Source: Myrica gale (lineage: Eukaryota > Streptophyta > Magnoliopsida > Fagales > Myricaceae). Taken from it: a stretch of DNA of 64,000 bases. The notes under the pieces are model-generated. The model saw only the letters and a list, made by a program, of their open reading frames with translations. It had not been told where the DNA came from and made no database searches. A program made the position numbers and the translations under genes. Numbering within the stretch: position 1 is the stretch's first letter; each line of letters begins with the position of its first letter. Of this stretch, positions 12,691 through 25,224 are shown one piece after another. The stretch is from the NCBI GenBank assembly GCA_963930655.1, contig OZ005611.1, positions 18,649,001 to 18,713,000 of the forward strand, read 5' to 3'.

Positions 12691-14639
12691 AGTGGCGTGT
12701 AGGTAGCAATAGCACAAGAGAGAGAGATGGAGAAAGAGACGGGGAGGATGGGCTGAAGAGAGGAGAGAGATGGAGAAAGAGATGAGAAAGATGGAGTGAA
12801 AAAAGGCGTGTGTTTTCTCTCTCTTCTTTTTTTACTTTTTCTTCACTTTCTTATTTTTCCTGATCGTCGTTAGTTCTGTGTTGTTATTGGATTTAAAGAC
12901 TTCAAAATAACATTGAGGCCATCCAAACATAGATTTATGGCTGTAGACCCAAAATTCAAATTTGAGACAAAAAATCAGGACTCCGTGAGAGTGTGATTGA
13001 CACATAGTTTTCTATGGCTGTCCTACATTAATTGAGAGTGTAATTGACCACACATCATCAACTCCGTGATCGGAGCTAATAATTTGAGATGAAAAAATTA
13101 TAATTTATATATTTCAAGGCACTCAATAGTTAGAAAGACGTACTTACATTCTTGAATAAATCGTATTCAATAGGTGTATTTGAATTTGAATCTTACCGCT
13201 TGTAGGCTAATTCTTGACTTGAAATGATATGTTCTCTAGGATTTGCCGTTGTGCTCCTAGATTAATCAATACATTTTCTAAAGGCCAAATTCGTTTCAGT
13301 TAGTGCACAAAGGCCGGGTATAACAGATTTCTCTCATTATATTAAATAAAATTTGTAATTTGCACCAAACTATTAAATTTGACATATTATATCATAAACT
13401 TTCAAGTTTATATTTTATAATTTATTTTTTTATGTCACAGTTAAATTCATGATAAATAGGCACATTTGTAGTAATCTTAATTATCAAATTGTAATATATA
13501 GTGTAAAATGAAAGTATATTTAGAATTTTAGGATAACAAAACTTTTCTCCAAAGACGTTGGTCATGTGTTTGAAAGATTTGCTGTCCTACATTGAAAGTC
13601 TGAGGGAGAAAATAAGAAAACAGAAAAGAAAATAAAAGAAAAGGATCCCTTGTTCTAATCTACTCTACTGTCTACATGTCAAGTTGGCGAAAAGCTGATA
13701 TCAAAATATTTTAGAGCATTAAATAACATAATTCCCGATCATACCATAGATGTTGCTTTAGCAACAGAACTGACAGTCATTGACCATAATTCATATGAAT
13801 TAAGGACAATTATATCAAAAGAGATGCGCATGGAAGACATTAATTTCGGCGCTATCCACGGTGAAAAGTCATGCTTTCTTTCAACTAAGGATTGCTTGGT
13901 CCCCTCCTTCGAAACATTAATAAATAAATAAATAAATAAATAACTAGTCAGACTTACTTCGGAAACAAAAATTAAAATAAAATAAAATAAATGGGTAATC
14001 CGAAATTCTTACCCATTAGCGATGCAAGTTGTTTAACTTTTTCGTTAAGCAATAAACAAAGTTGCCAAAACTTGTCTAGAGATGTTATAGACTTCACTCA
14101 TTGTTATCTCAAAAAGGCTATTGATTGTACTTATGTGCAATGACGCAGGTTACCTAACTTTTAGGAGGTTAATTTTGTACATATTATTACACTATTTCTA
14201 TATCTTCAACGGTTTGTACTTATAATCTACTCCAAATATAAATAAAATGCCAAACTTATAATTAATTAATCAATTATATCAGGACATATGTATTGTTAAT
14301 TAAATTAAATGTCGTTGTTATGGTTGAAATGTCAATAAAAAATATGGGGGTGATATATAGGAAAAAATGAACATTATTTTGGGGTAACTAAAAGAGACTT
14401 GACATATGTTTTAGTATGATATTTTAAATGAAAAGCTTTGTTAGAATAGAGGTAATATAAAAACTTGGGCCCATTCCGAGGGTTAACATAGTCTAGCTTG
14501 TAAAGCATCGATACTCTTATAATTGTAGGGTGTCTAAAAGAAATGAACTTTTCTTTTGTTCCGGAAGCAACCGGAAGAAACTTGACATATGACCAATTAC
14601 AAGAGGGAAAATAAAATTTAACGTTATGTACCTATTAGG
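12691..14639. other. Intergenic, no gene recognised
   Basis: A GA-rich patch at 12705-12800 is followed by AT-rich sequence. A (TAAA)n microsatellite lies at about 13917-13943. No coding frame or RNA signature is visible. Confidence 0.55.
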
Positions 14640-15005
14640 GTAATGGGTTTTGACCTATTTTATAAATAGTAATTGCGTATTTTAAATTGACAATGAGTTT
14701 GAAATTATACATCAAACAAGTCTTTTTGATGAATTTCTATTTATAAAGTTAATGATTTATATGTCAGTTCCAATTGTAAGTTGAGGCGTATCACACAAAA
14801 CTAAAATCAGGTGACTTTAAAATTAATTTAAAAACAACAAATTAGGAAAAAAAATTAAAAAATTATAAGTCACGTGATTTAGTTTTGTGTGACACTATGT
14901 GATTGGAACTTAAATGTGAACCATTGACTTTGAGAATTAAATTTTAAGAGAATAATTTATTTGAAAAAAATTATAAACATGACCCATTGACCTTCTATGA
15001 TCAAT
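14640..15005. mobile_element. Inverted-repeat MITE, AT-rich
   Basis: Two arms of about 65 bases (near 14753-14818 and 14867-14932) are diverged reverse complements, both containing TCACACAAAACTAAA and a GTGACTT motif. The outer sequences (AATGGGTTTTGACC near 14641 and its counterpart ATGACCCATT near 14977) also pair, so the full element is probably about 360 bases. It is non-coding and no target duplication was found. Confidence 0.45.
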
Positions 15006-15143
15006 TTAAAAAATCGAAAAACGATTTGTTAGAAGGGGTGAAAACCTAAAAACAAAATGGATACTTAATTCTAAAATTTAAGTAGAGTCCAAAGGTTAAT
15101 AATAATTGTAAGGGGTAATAATAATTGTAAGTGCCCAAACATA

Positions 15144-15446
15144 GGATATGTTCGGTTTGAGTAAAAATGTAAGACTTTAGAGAAATTGTGAATATTTATG
15201 TTGAATAGTGTATTATTGGTGTTTGTGTAAGGTGGAGAGAGAAATAATTTGATGTAATTGTTTAATAAAAAAATTTTGCAGCTATGTGAAAAAGTATAGA
15301 GAGAAAATGTATGTTGAACAAAAAAGTAAAAAGTTGTTGGAGATTGGGTAAAATGTATTATTATTTGTGTTTGAATTCTGAATATGTTCGGTGATAGTTT
15401 TGTAAATATATTTGAATCCTAAAAAATGTAGTAAACGAACATAACC
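15144..15446. mobile_element. MITE copy 1, GGATATGTTCG termini, TSD ATA
   Basis: The element of 303 bases begins GGATATGTTCGG and ends CGAACATAACC. It is flanked on both sides by ATA (15141-15143 and 15447-15449). Over its whole length it is a close reverse complement of the copy at 32687-32993, sharing blocks such as GGTGTTTGTGTAA and AAGTATAGAGAGA. It has no coding capacity. The 3-base duplication is typical of CACTA and PIF/Harbinger elements, but the termini match neither canonical pattern. Confidence 0.75.
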
Positions 15447-17220
15447 ATAGTTTAATGATGATAACGAAACTATAAACATAGCCTGCTTCATTATTTTCAT
15501 AGTCTTGTTAATTAATTCATCAATCTTAACCATGTTTATGTAATTCCCTTTAGGCGAATCATAGGTAATTTGGTATTTGGTATGTGCAAGAAGGGTAAAG
15601 AGGTAATTTAAAGAGAATGAGATCTGGGCCTTGGATCCATGTCATTGTCACAAAGATTTGTGATGGCGATTTCTACCCCTTTTTCCTCCACCTCATTTGT
15701 TAGTACCAAATCCGCTTGGCTCTGCTTAAAAAAAAAAAAAAAGATTCTCATTCGCCCATTCCAAACCCCTCTGTCCATCTCATATTCACGAGCTCGGATA
15801 GCAGAAACAAACTACAGAATATTCTAAAAAAACAAAAGAGAAATAAAAAAAACATGAAGAGAGCAAAATCGAATGCGAGGATTTTGCGCTCTGTTAGAGG
15901 AAGAAAAATTTTAGTGTATAAGCGTATTTAACTGGCCAATCAAAAGAGATTCTAGGCTTTGTTAGAAGCTAATAAAAAGATCTTTTGTATTTCTTTTTCG
16001 GTCAGACCCATCTGAAGAAGCAAGCCCATCAATGTTTTTCAAGTTGGAACTTGGAGAGTTCAACTATCAGCTTCAATGGGTTTAGGTAAGAAAAAGGAGA
16101 GAGAGAGGAGACAGAGTGTGCGAAGGAACAGTACATTATTATAAAGAAGAAGCCAGGGAGCGAGAGAGGACGAGGGGACAAGAGCGTATCTTGGAAAATC
16201 CTAGAAATTCGATTTAGTTTCTCACTTCGTTACTTTAAAGTGCATAGGACAAATAAAATAAGCCCCCATGATATAAAACTATCAATTACAAAAACGAAAA
16301 CCCCTTCCCATCATTCATGCATTGTATTTGTACCTCGCCACAACTCTTTACCCAGCTCTACAGTTAAACATTGTTTCTTTCAACAGCCCATTTCTCTTTG
16401 TCTCTCTCTCTCCTCTAAAAGTTGCCTACTCTCTCTCTATACTTCTGGGCTGTGCTTCGCTGTGTGTTATGTGTCTGTGTTTTTTGGGGGTCAATCTCTG
16501 GTGTTTGATTCATTATTCTAAGGGAGGAAAAGCAGTGAACGTGCTCTTCTTTGTCCCGACGCCTCGACTAAAACTTTACGCTTTTTATTGGAGTTGGAGA
16601 GTATTAGGAAGGAAAAAAAAAGATTGGAGCTGGAGAGAACATTATTAGAGAGTTTGCACTGTGAAATTTTCTATTCCCGTTTCTTTTTAAATTATTCAAA
16701 GTCTTCAGACAGATAGGAACCAGAACCATTTGACACAGAGAGTGAGTGTGTTCTTTGGAATTTGAGCTCTTTTTTTTCCCATCTTTTGAGAGCCATGTGT
16801 CTCTCGGAATCGAGTATTTCCTCATTTTAAATTCTGGGTCTGCATGACCTCCTCTCTTTCTAGTTTCTAGCCTATGTACGGGCTCTACCGACAGAGAGAG
16901 AGAGCGAGTTTCTTGCGATTTGTTCATATTTCTTGGTGTTGCTTAGGGTGTACTTGTGTATGTTTAGCAGGATTGAATCGCGCAAAACCATAGTGTAATG
17001 ATAAATTTCCTTGGAGTTTATCATTACCCATTCTCTTTCTATGACAGAAAAAGGTGTCTGAAAAATTGCCAGTACTTCATGAAAAGTTGGCTTAAATACG
17101 TTTGTGCATAACACGGGGGATTTCTTGCTTGGATATAAAGTGGGTAACAGAGAAACTAGAAGAAGAAGAAGAAGAAGAAGAAGCAAAAGAGCAAGAATAG
17201 TCCGACGGAGGTTTGTGCTG
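15447..17220 (+). promoter_or_regulatory. Upstream region and leader of the cytokinin receptor gene
   Basis: No other gene lies in this 1.8-kb interval. The part nearest the gene is pyrimidine-rich, with CTCTCTCTCTC runs at about 16395-16440, as is common in plant 5' leaders. An (AGA)n tract at 17158-17184 sits just before the start codon. I cannot place the transcription start or tell whether the leader contains an intron. Short upstream open frames are present but I cannot rank them. Confidence 0.45.
17158..17184 (+). repeat. (AGA)n microsatellite in 5' leader
   Basis: Nine AGA units sit 37 bases before the receptor start codon. The frame stays open upstream and would give a run of arginines, but that upstream stretch (from 17104) begins with GTG and not ATG, so it is best read as untranslated leader. 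Confidence 0.8.
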
Positions 17221-20200
17221 ATGGGTCTTAAGATGCAGCAGAGCCACCACCACTCTGTGGCTGTGAAGTTGAATGAGCAAATGGGGACGAAAAGAGGGTA
17301 CACATTCATTCAGGCCAACCGGGCTTGGCTCCCGAAGTTTCTGCTGCTTTGGATCATGATGATGGCATTCGTAAGTATGATGATCTACAGTGGTATGGAT
17401 GATGATAATAAAGTGAGGAGGAAGGAGGTACTGGGAAGCATGTGCGATCAGAGGGCTAGGATGTTGCAGGATCAGTTTAGTGTTAGCGTTAACCATGTGC
17501 ACGCGCTCGCCATCCTCGTTTCCACCTTCCATTACTACAAGTACCCTTCGGCAATTGATCAGGTTTGCGCTTCCTCTTGTGCTTGAATTTTGAGCTAAAA
17601 TACTTTAGGATATGTTTGGTTGTCGGTTATTGAGTTTAAGGAAAGGATCTAGAATTCTCGAACACTTTCGGCAGGTTTTGGGCCCCCAAAGAAATGAATG
17701 TGTCAGTTAAATTTTACAAATGCGGTTCAGTTTTTCTGCGTAAACCAGAAAGGGGGTTTTATATGACATTGTATTGGTTTGCAAAAAATGCAGGAAACTT
17801 TTGCTGAGTACACAGCTAGAACTGCTTTTGAGCGGCCATTACTGAGTGGGGTGGCCTATGCTCAGAGAGTCATTAATTCAGAGAGGGAAAATTTTGAGAG
17901 GCAACATGGTTGGACGATAAAGACAATGCAGAGGGAACGTTCCCCTGTGCGAGATGAGTACGCACCTGTGATATTTTCTCAAGACAGCGTCTCTTACCTT
18001 GAATCAATTGACATGATGTCAGGAGAGGTAAACTAGAGGATTTGTGGCCTTCCTTCTCTTATCTTGATTCAGAGTAATGAGTTTGGCTTTTCATTTGGCT
18101 TGCATTTGCCCCACTAAATGATGTAGGAAGACCGAGAAAACATTTTGAGGGCGCGGGCTACTGGGAAAGCGGTTTTGACAAGCCCCTTCAGGCTACTGGG
18201 ATCCCATCATCTTGGTGTTGTGCTGACATTCCCGGTATACAAATCCAAGCTCTCTGTGAGCCCAACAGTGCAAGAGCGCATTGAAGCAACTGCAGGGTGA
18301 GCCCTCTGAGTTTTCCTTTCTGGTTAGAATACTTTGTGTTTTGAGACAGTTTGCAGATGGTTTTATAAATTCTGTTGGAATTTATGACCGATTGAATCTA
18401 GAATGAAGTTTAACAGGTTTAGTAGAACCTATCATTACTGCTGGAGCTTTCATGAGATATTTGCAACTATGAATTTGTCCTTCCCCCACGTGCTTTGTGC
18501 AGATGAAATCACTTGAATGACGGCAGTAGCTTTACAAGATTGAACATAGAGTTACAACATTATAATACCTTTTTTAGTTGTTTCTTCATTTTCCTTGTTT
18601 CTTCTGTAATTGTGCCTCTAGTTGCTGGGGTGGAATCATCTGATTCTCCTCTTCCTCGGACATGACTTTTAAGGAGAAAATTTAGCTATTCCATTTTCCA
18701 ACACATACAATAAAACATTCTATGAGGGGACTCCTTGTCACTTATTTGTTTTCATCACATGGCAGTGTATGGTACTCATGCAAACTGTTAAAAGGAATCA
18801 TTCTCAGCATTGTTGAATACTGTTGTAATTGATATAGATGTTCTCATTGTTTAAGTAAACATATTGCTTCGTTCGTTGATTGCTCAATTAACCATGGATA
18901 GGAATGAGGTTTTGACTTTGCCAAGGTTTTACTGAGCTTTGACGTTACTTCTCGACAATATTCAAGTCATATCAAGCTGTAACCTGACTGACATTAGCTT
19001 CTTTCACTTAAAGCCTGTGGATACATGAGTACTAATACAAACATCAACCACTATCTGTTTCTTTAACTCTATCACGTGAAAATGTCAGCATGATCCTTTT
19101 GTCTTCACGCGGCCGCTGTTGGTCTCTCTTTTGGTTGTTGGGGTTGTGATGACTTGATGTTTTCCATGATGTTCTCATGCAAATCATGTGGCCAGTTCTT
19201 TAAACATACAATGCTACTAGGACGAGAATACCTTGTTTTAAAGCCTTGAATTATAGGTGCAATGCACTATCGGTAAATCGGTGTGATTTTATGCAATCTA
19301 TTTTGATTCACATTTACTTTTCATTAAATGTTGATAGTTCAGCTAGATTTTTACATTATAAACTGGTTAAGAGTTTTGCAATCATTAGATGTGCTTTGCA
19401 TAATGACGTCACCCTATGGCTAGTAGTTCATGCATGAAGCACCATGGTGTGTGGATATCCATATTTTTTCTGAGTAAGGAGCTTGTTACTGTGTAAGAAT
19501 GAGAATTACTTGTGATTGCCGTCGTTTTCATTGGAATAATGGACAATGTGTATGATGTCAAAGGTCAACTTTGAGTAAAATGCTCCTCCTGAATCCTATA
19601 CCTGCAAATTCAATGTCAGCGCCTATTGCCATCTAGGAGCTACCCCCCTGACGAAACCATGCCATTGTTCTTATTCTGGAAATCAAAATTCTTTCCACTT
19701 CCATGAACACCAGGATATTACCTGTCCCATCATTGCCTGGATACTGTCACTACCATCAGCACACTTGAAAAGCTATTGTCAACGCTTATGTTACTACTGC
19801 AAATGCCAATGCATTGCCGTAACTGCCATTGCTACTTCCACTACTGTCACAGACTTCGTTGAAACTAGTACCACTGCATGACTTTTAATTTGGTTCTTTA
19901 TGGTATTTGAGTGGATAATAAGTCCCACTTCCGTATTTTTTTTGGACTCCATTTCTAGTTTGGTAAATTCAGCATATTACCATGGTGGGATTTTATCCTG
20001 GCTATTCTGTTTTGCTATTTATTCCTTGGCGGTGTGATGGTCTTATATTTGATTAGAAATTAGAATCCGTGGCCTTAGGTTTTTTAACATAGAGTTGGGC
20101 TGAGTGTTAATATGGAAGTTCTAGATGTTTGTTAATGAAATCGTCATTTCATTCAGATATGTTGGTGGAGCCTTTGATGTTGAGTCCCTTGTGGAGAATT

Positions 20201-23200
20201 TACTAGGCCAACTTGCTGGGAATCAGGCGTTTTTAGTGAATGTGTATGATGTCACCAACTCCTCTGAACCCCTAATTATGTATGGTCACCAAAATCAAGA
20301 TGGTGACATGTCTCTTATTCATCAGAGCAAGCTTGATTTCGGAGATCCTTTCAGGAAGCATCAAATGATATGTAGGTAAGTGCATCCAGATGTTGATCAC
20401 AAATTTGGGATTACATATACATGCATGAGTTTAAGGGTTTCATCTCATAGTTGCTTATTGGATTTTTGGCAGATATCATCAGAGGGCACCCATGTCATGG
20501 ACAGCAATCACGACCGCATTCTTGTTCTTTGTGATAGGTTTACTAGTGGGTTACATCTTATATGGTGCAGGAAATCACATTGTTAAAGTTGAAGATGACT
20601 TCCATGAAATGGAAGAACTGAAAGTTAGAGCAGAAGCTGCAGATGTTGCCAAATCTCAGGTACTCTCCCTGATATTTCTGTAAAGCATGCTTCAAATCTA
20701 TTTCCAGGCTTCAATTTTTTTTTTTTAATTTTTAACACGAGCATCACTTGTGATCTTCTTGCCAGTTTCTAGCTACTGTATCTCATGAAATCAGGACTCC
20801 AATGAATGGCATCCTTGGTATGTTGAAAGGCCTAATCTTTTCTGTCATGTTTTAAATGTTTTCTTTTATTTCCGAAAGCTTTCTAATAAGCGATCAAATT
20901 GTTCACTGTATGTTACTGTAGGAATGCTTGCTCTGCTTCTCGATACGGAATTAAGTTCAACTCAGAGGGATTATGCCCAAACTGCACAAGCCTGTGGAAA
21001 GGCACTGATAGCATTAATTAATGAGGTGCTTGACCGGGCAAAAATTGAGGCTGGCAAGCTAGAGATGGAAGCTGTCCCATTTGACCTCAGATCAATATTA
21101 GACGATGTCCTCTCTTTATTTTCTGAGAAGTCTAGACACAAAGGCATTGAGGTAAGTCCACCAGTGAGGGTGTTAGGACATAAATGCATCTTTGTTTGTA
21201 ATTCTTATAGTTTGTGCTTCTGAACTGTCATTTGTAATGTTCTCCTGTTTAAACTGACTGCCTTTTCGTTTTTTCTATTTCTTCTGCTCGCCTTACTGTG
21301 GGCTTTGATACCAATTAATGGCATTGTCCATAATGTGTTTCCAATTCTACAATGCTCTCAACTTCGACATGTAACCAATTGGGGATGTGAAGCTGGCAGT
21401 GTTTGTTTCTGATAAGGTTCCTGAAGTTGTAATAGGGGATCCAGGGAGGTTCAGACAGATTATTACAAATCTTGTTGGCAACTCTGTTAAAGTAAGTGGC
21501 TCATGCCAGCTTTATAATCTGTATGACTGCTCAAGTTTATTAATGTTTACAGTTGATTTTTCTTCAATTAATGAGCTAATGTACTGGTAGAAGTTTATGG
21601 AACTTTGCACTATCTAGTTTATTTTTCATGTTTTTCTTTGTGAATCAAAGTAATAGCTGATGCTAATTCTATTGAGCATGCTGCAGTTTACAGAACGGGG
21701 ACATATATTTGTCAAAGTCCATCTAGGTGAACACACAAAGGCCATGGCAAATGGAAAAGCTGAAACTTGTTTGAATGGTGGATCAGATGGAGGCGTATTT
21801 TTATCTGGTGGATGCCACTTTAAAACCTTAAGTGGATGCGAAGCTGCTGATGAGCGGAATAGTTGGGACATATTTAAGCATCTGATGGCTGATGAGGATT
21901 TTCGTTCTAATGTTGCCCATAACACAATAAGTACTAACGAAGCTTCTGAACATGTCACTTTGATGGTATGTGTGGAGGATACAGGTATTGGAATTCCGTT
22001 ATGTGCCCAGGATCGAGTTTTCATGCCCTTCATGCAAGCTGATAGCTCAACCTCTAGACATTATGGGGGAACTGGTATAGGCTTGAGCATTAGTAAGTGT
22101 CTAGTTGAGCTAATGAGTGGTCACATAAACTTCGTAAGCCGACCTCAAGTTGGCAGCACATTTTCATTCACTTCTGTTTTTGGGAGGTGTAAGAAAAATT
22201 CACCCAGTGATATGAAAAGGCCTAGTTCTGAAGATTTGCCTTCTGGTTTTAGAGGATTGAAAGCAATAGTAGTAGATGAGAAACCAGTTAGAGCTGCTGT
22301 AACCAGATACCATTTAAAGAGGCTGGGTATCCTGGTAGAAGTTGCTAGTGGCCTCAAGGTTGCAGTTGCTATGTGTGGAAACAATGGTTCTCTGACATCT
22401 CTGTAAGTTCTCCGCTCTTTCCTTATTCTTTGCTCAAATTTTCTCCTCCTTTCAAAAGATATAAACTGCATCTCCATTCAAAAGGCAAATCCATGGCAAT
22501 GGTGTGGTACTTTGATGCCATGGCCCTGTGATTTCAGAAGGGAATGTCTTGTTAATGTCCAATGACAGGCCCTGATTTACAAGGATGATACAATTTTCAT
22601 TTTCTGTTGCTGATGTGTTGTAAAATTGCCCTAGATTCAAACAACAAATTGTACGGACCAAGTGCCTTTTATTCTGATTCAGCACAACTCGATCTCATTT
22701 AGAAGTTTCAGTACCAGTTTCTTATCCGTCAAGAACCGTTTGGATGGAAATGAATAAGAAAAAAGCTGTAACTATATTAGATTTCAAACAAGTGTTTAAA
22801 TGGTGCATGGAGGGTAATGTTGTATTTTTATATGTATTTTCCTTATAATTAATGCGGCTTTTTTATGGAGGGGGTGGCAGTATTAAATTTTCTAGTTAGG
22901 ATCTGAGTTTCGCGGAGTTAAAATTTGGGTTTAGGTGGGTTGACGTGTGCCCTTAAAGATTTTGTTACTCCAGACCATTTTACAATGTGTCATGTCTGTA
23001 TCTCCAGTTTTTTGCCTTTTGATTTATAAGCCGTGTCTTAACGCAAAAGAAGTAGAAATAAAATAAAGAAAAAGGAGGATAAACCTTGCAAGAGGATGTC
23101 ATGATTTGGGTCGAAATACTAGAGCAAAAGGAAACCAGAATCCACTGTAAGTACTTCCTAAATTTCCACCAAAAAATTCCCAAGAATGTGATTTATAATG

Positions 23201-25224
23201 AACCACAAAATTATTGGACAAGGAATGATAATTGTGTTCATGCATAAAAAATTCTCAAATAAGTTTAGTGTAAACCCTAAAGATTAGTAAATAGTTGAAA
23301 TTATAAAATACAGCTTGCTGAGCAAACTACTTTTTCTATTATGACAGAAATTTCCAGCCAGATTTAGTTCTAGTTGAGAAAGATTCCTGGATTTCTGGTG
23401 AGGCGGGTGATGTGAGTGTTCAAGTATCAGACTGGAAACAGAAAAGTCATATGTTTCAATCGCCTAAGATGATTCTTCTAGCAACCAATATCAGTGATGC
23501 TGAATTTGATAGAGCAAAGGCAGCAGGTTTTGCAGATACTGTGATCATGAAACCTTTGAGGGCAAGTATGGTTGCTGCGTGTCTTCAACAAGTCCTGGGG
23601 ATAGGGAGAAAGAGGCAGCAAGGAAAAGATACGCCTAATGGATCTTCTTACCTTCAAAGCCTGCTTTGTGGAAAGAAAATTTTGGTGGTTGATGACAATC
23701 GGGTTAACCGCAGAGTTGCTGCAGGTGCACTGAAGAAGTTTGGAGCTGATGTTGAGTGCGTTGAGAGCGGGAAAGCTGCTCTGGCATTGCTTCAACTACC
23801 ACATAATTTTGATGCCTGCTTCATGGATATTCAGATGCCAGAAATGGACGGGTATGCACTAAGTTCTTAATGAAATCACAAGATTTTGCTGCTGGTTGAT
23901 GTCTTAGATTCCTCAATCCATTTTGGTGAATCTTTGTTCTTTTCCTTCTAATAGTTTGAAAAGCATTGTGATGAACGTTTTAACTATTTGCAATTATGAT
24001 CATAACATCTTATCTTCGCTTTTGTAGTTGATATATATATGCTGTATATGTGCAAGTATTTATACTATTTTATGATGGGTGGTCTTAATGTGTGATGTGA
24101 AAATGCATCACTCGATAACAGTGGTTCCAATAATGCAACTCTCCTCTGAATCTGCTACTGTATCAGCATGCTGTACATATCTATATCTATAAATAACATA
24201 ATTAGCTTTTGGGGGCCCAAGGCTTGGTAGTTACAATGATCAAACTCTCCTCTGATGCTGTCTACTCTGCTGGGAGGTTGTATATATTTCTAACGCAATT
24301 AGCTTTTGGGGGCTGAAGCTTGGTTACATTCTTCTCAACTTTCTCTTACGTTGTGGGGGAAAATTTGCTATTTCTTTTAAACATCAGCTGATATGATGAG
24401 TTATCTTATAGCAACAATTTGACCGATTTAAAACTTTGGGAGGTACCGATGTACTAATTGGAATGACATCACTCTGGTAGCTGTAACATATTCCTTTTTT
24501 TCTTCTTCCTGGAATGGTAGCTGTAACCTATTCAAAGTTATCTTTCTTTCGCAAGTAGTTTTTGGCTCCATCAATTAGTCACAAAGTGAGACAGAAAAGT
24601 GAGCTTTTAATCATTAATAGCACAAATTCAAAGTGGAAACCTAGGGGAAGATTGTAGAAAACTGGAAATGTTGCTGGTGAACTGATAATCTTGTGGCTTG
24701 AAGTTTTTAGAAAGCAGGACTTTAGGTGAATTTTGCACGTTCCATTCATAGTATTGAATCTTCCTTCCGTACTTTTTTGCAGCCAACTTTCTGATTAAGA
24801 TAATTAAAATCTCCGTGCATACCATTTTATGCATAAATGAAGTGTTACGTGCTCAGAAACCATTTGTCAGGAAAATGTGGAACCACTTAAATTATATCGT
24901 CTTGAAGTACTCCCAATTGATAGATTGATCACAACACAGCCATGCATTTCTTCCAATTGCAGGTTTGAGGCCACCCGTCGAATACGCCTAATGGAGAGCA
25001 AGGAAAATGAACCAGTGAATGGTGGAGCTTCAGATGAAGGCATCACTAGAAAGAGAGAGTGGCATGTGCCGATATTAGCCATGACTGCTGATGTTATTCA
25101 TGCCACCTATGATGAGTGCCTGAAATGTGGGATGGACGGCTACGTCTCAAAGCCTTTTGAGGAAGAGAATCTTTACCAGGCAGTAGCTAAGTTCTTCAAA
25201 TCCAAACACACCCCAAACTCATGA
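17221..25224 (+). CDS. AHK4: Cytokinin receptor histidine kinase (AHK4/CRE1/WOL type)
   Basis: This hybrid kinase perceives cytokinin and passes phosphate to HPt proteins. Exons: 17221-17562, 17794-18027, 18127-18296, 20157-20375, 20473-20659, 20766-20817, 20922-21151, 21393-21491, 21687-22402, 23348-23851, 24963-25224. All introns are GT-AG and the joined frame is 1004 codons. Membrane segment 1 is at about 38-56, the CHASE domain fills the loop to about 320 and segment 2 is at 331-353. The H-box [11 protein letters not shown] has phospho-His391. The N-box [11 protein letters not shown] is near 508, DTGIG at 609-613 and GGTGIG at 638-643. A pseudo-receiver follows. The receiver has Asp865/Asp866, phospho-Asp910 in FMDIQMP and Lys981. 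The ATG at 17221 gives the MGLKMQQ start I know from AHK4 orthologues. The family acts mainly in the endoplasmic reticulum membrane. The Arabidopsis protein is longer at the N terminus. No breaks are seen. Confidence 0.96.
18297..20156 (+). other. Intron 3 of the receptor gene (1860 bases)
   Basis: This is the longest intron of the gene. It splits the glycine codon in the CHASE-domain motif that reads ATAG before YVGGAFDV. I saw no transposon ends, tandem array or second gene inside it. Confidence 0.85.
22403..23347 (+). other. Intron 9 of the receptor gene (945 bases)
   Basis: The intron separates the kinase/early pseudo-receiver exon from the exon holding the rest of the pseudo-receiver and the start of the receiver. 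It splits a leucine codon. The open frames within it are chance frames. Confidence 0.85.
23852..24962 (+). other. Intron 10 of the receptor gene (1111 bases), with a local duplication
   Basis: The intron falls directly after the phospho-Asp910 segment, splitting a glycine codon. Inside, a unit of about 105 bases is duplicated in diverged form at roughly 24138-24231 and 24243-24325. Both halves contain CTCTCCTCTGA and AATTAGCTTTTGGGGGC. Confidence 0.75.

Noticed and set aside
17092-17532. 146-codon - strand frame across receptor exon 1
   Set aside because: It is the antisense shadow of the receptor exon and its AGA repeat (read as serines).
21626-22033. 135-codon - strand frame
   Set aside because: It is an antisense shadow of receptor exon 9, whose sense frame has all the kinase motifs.
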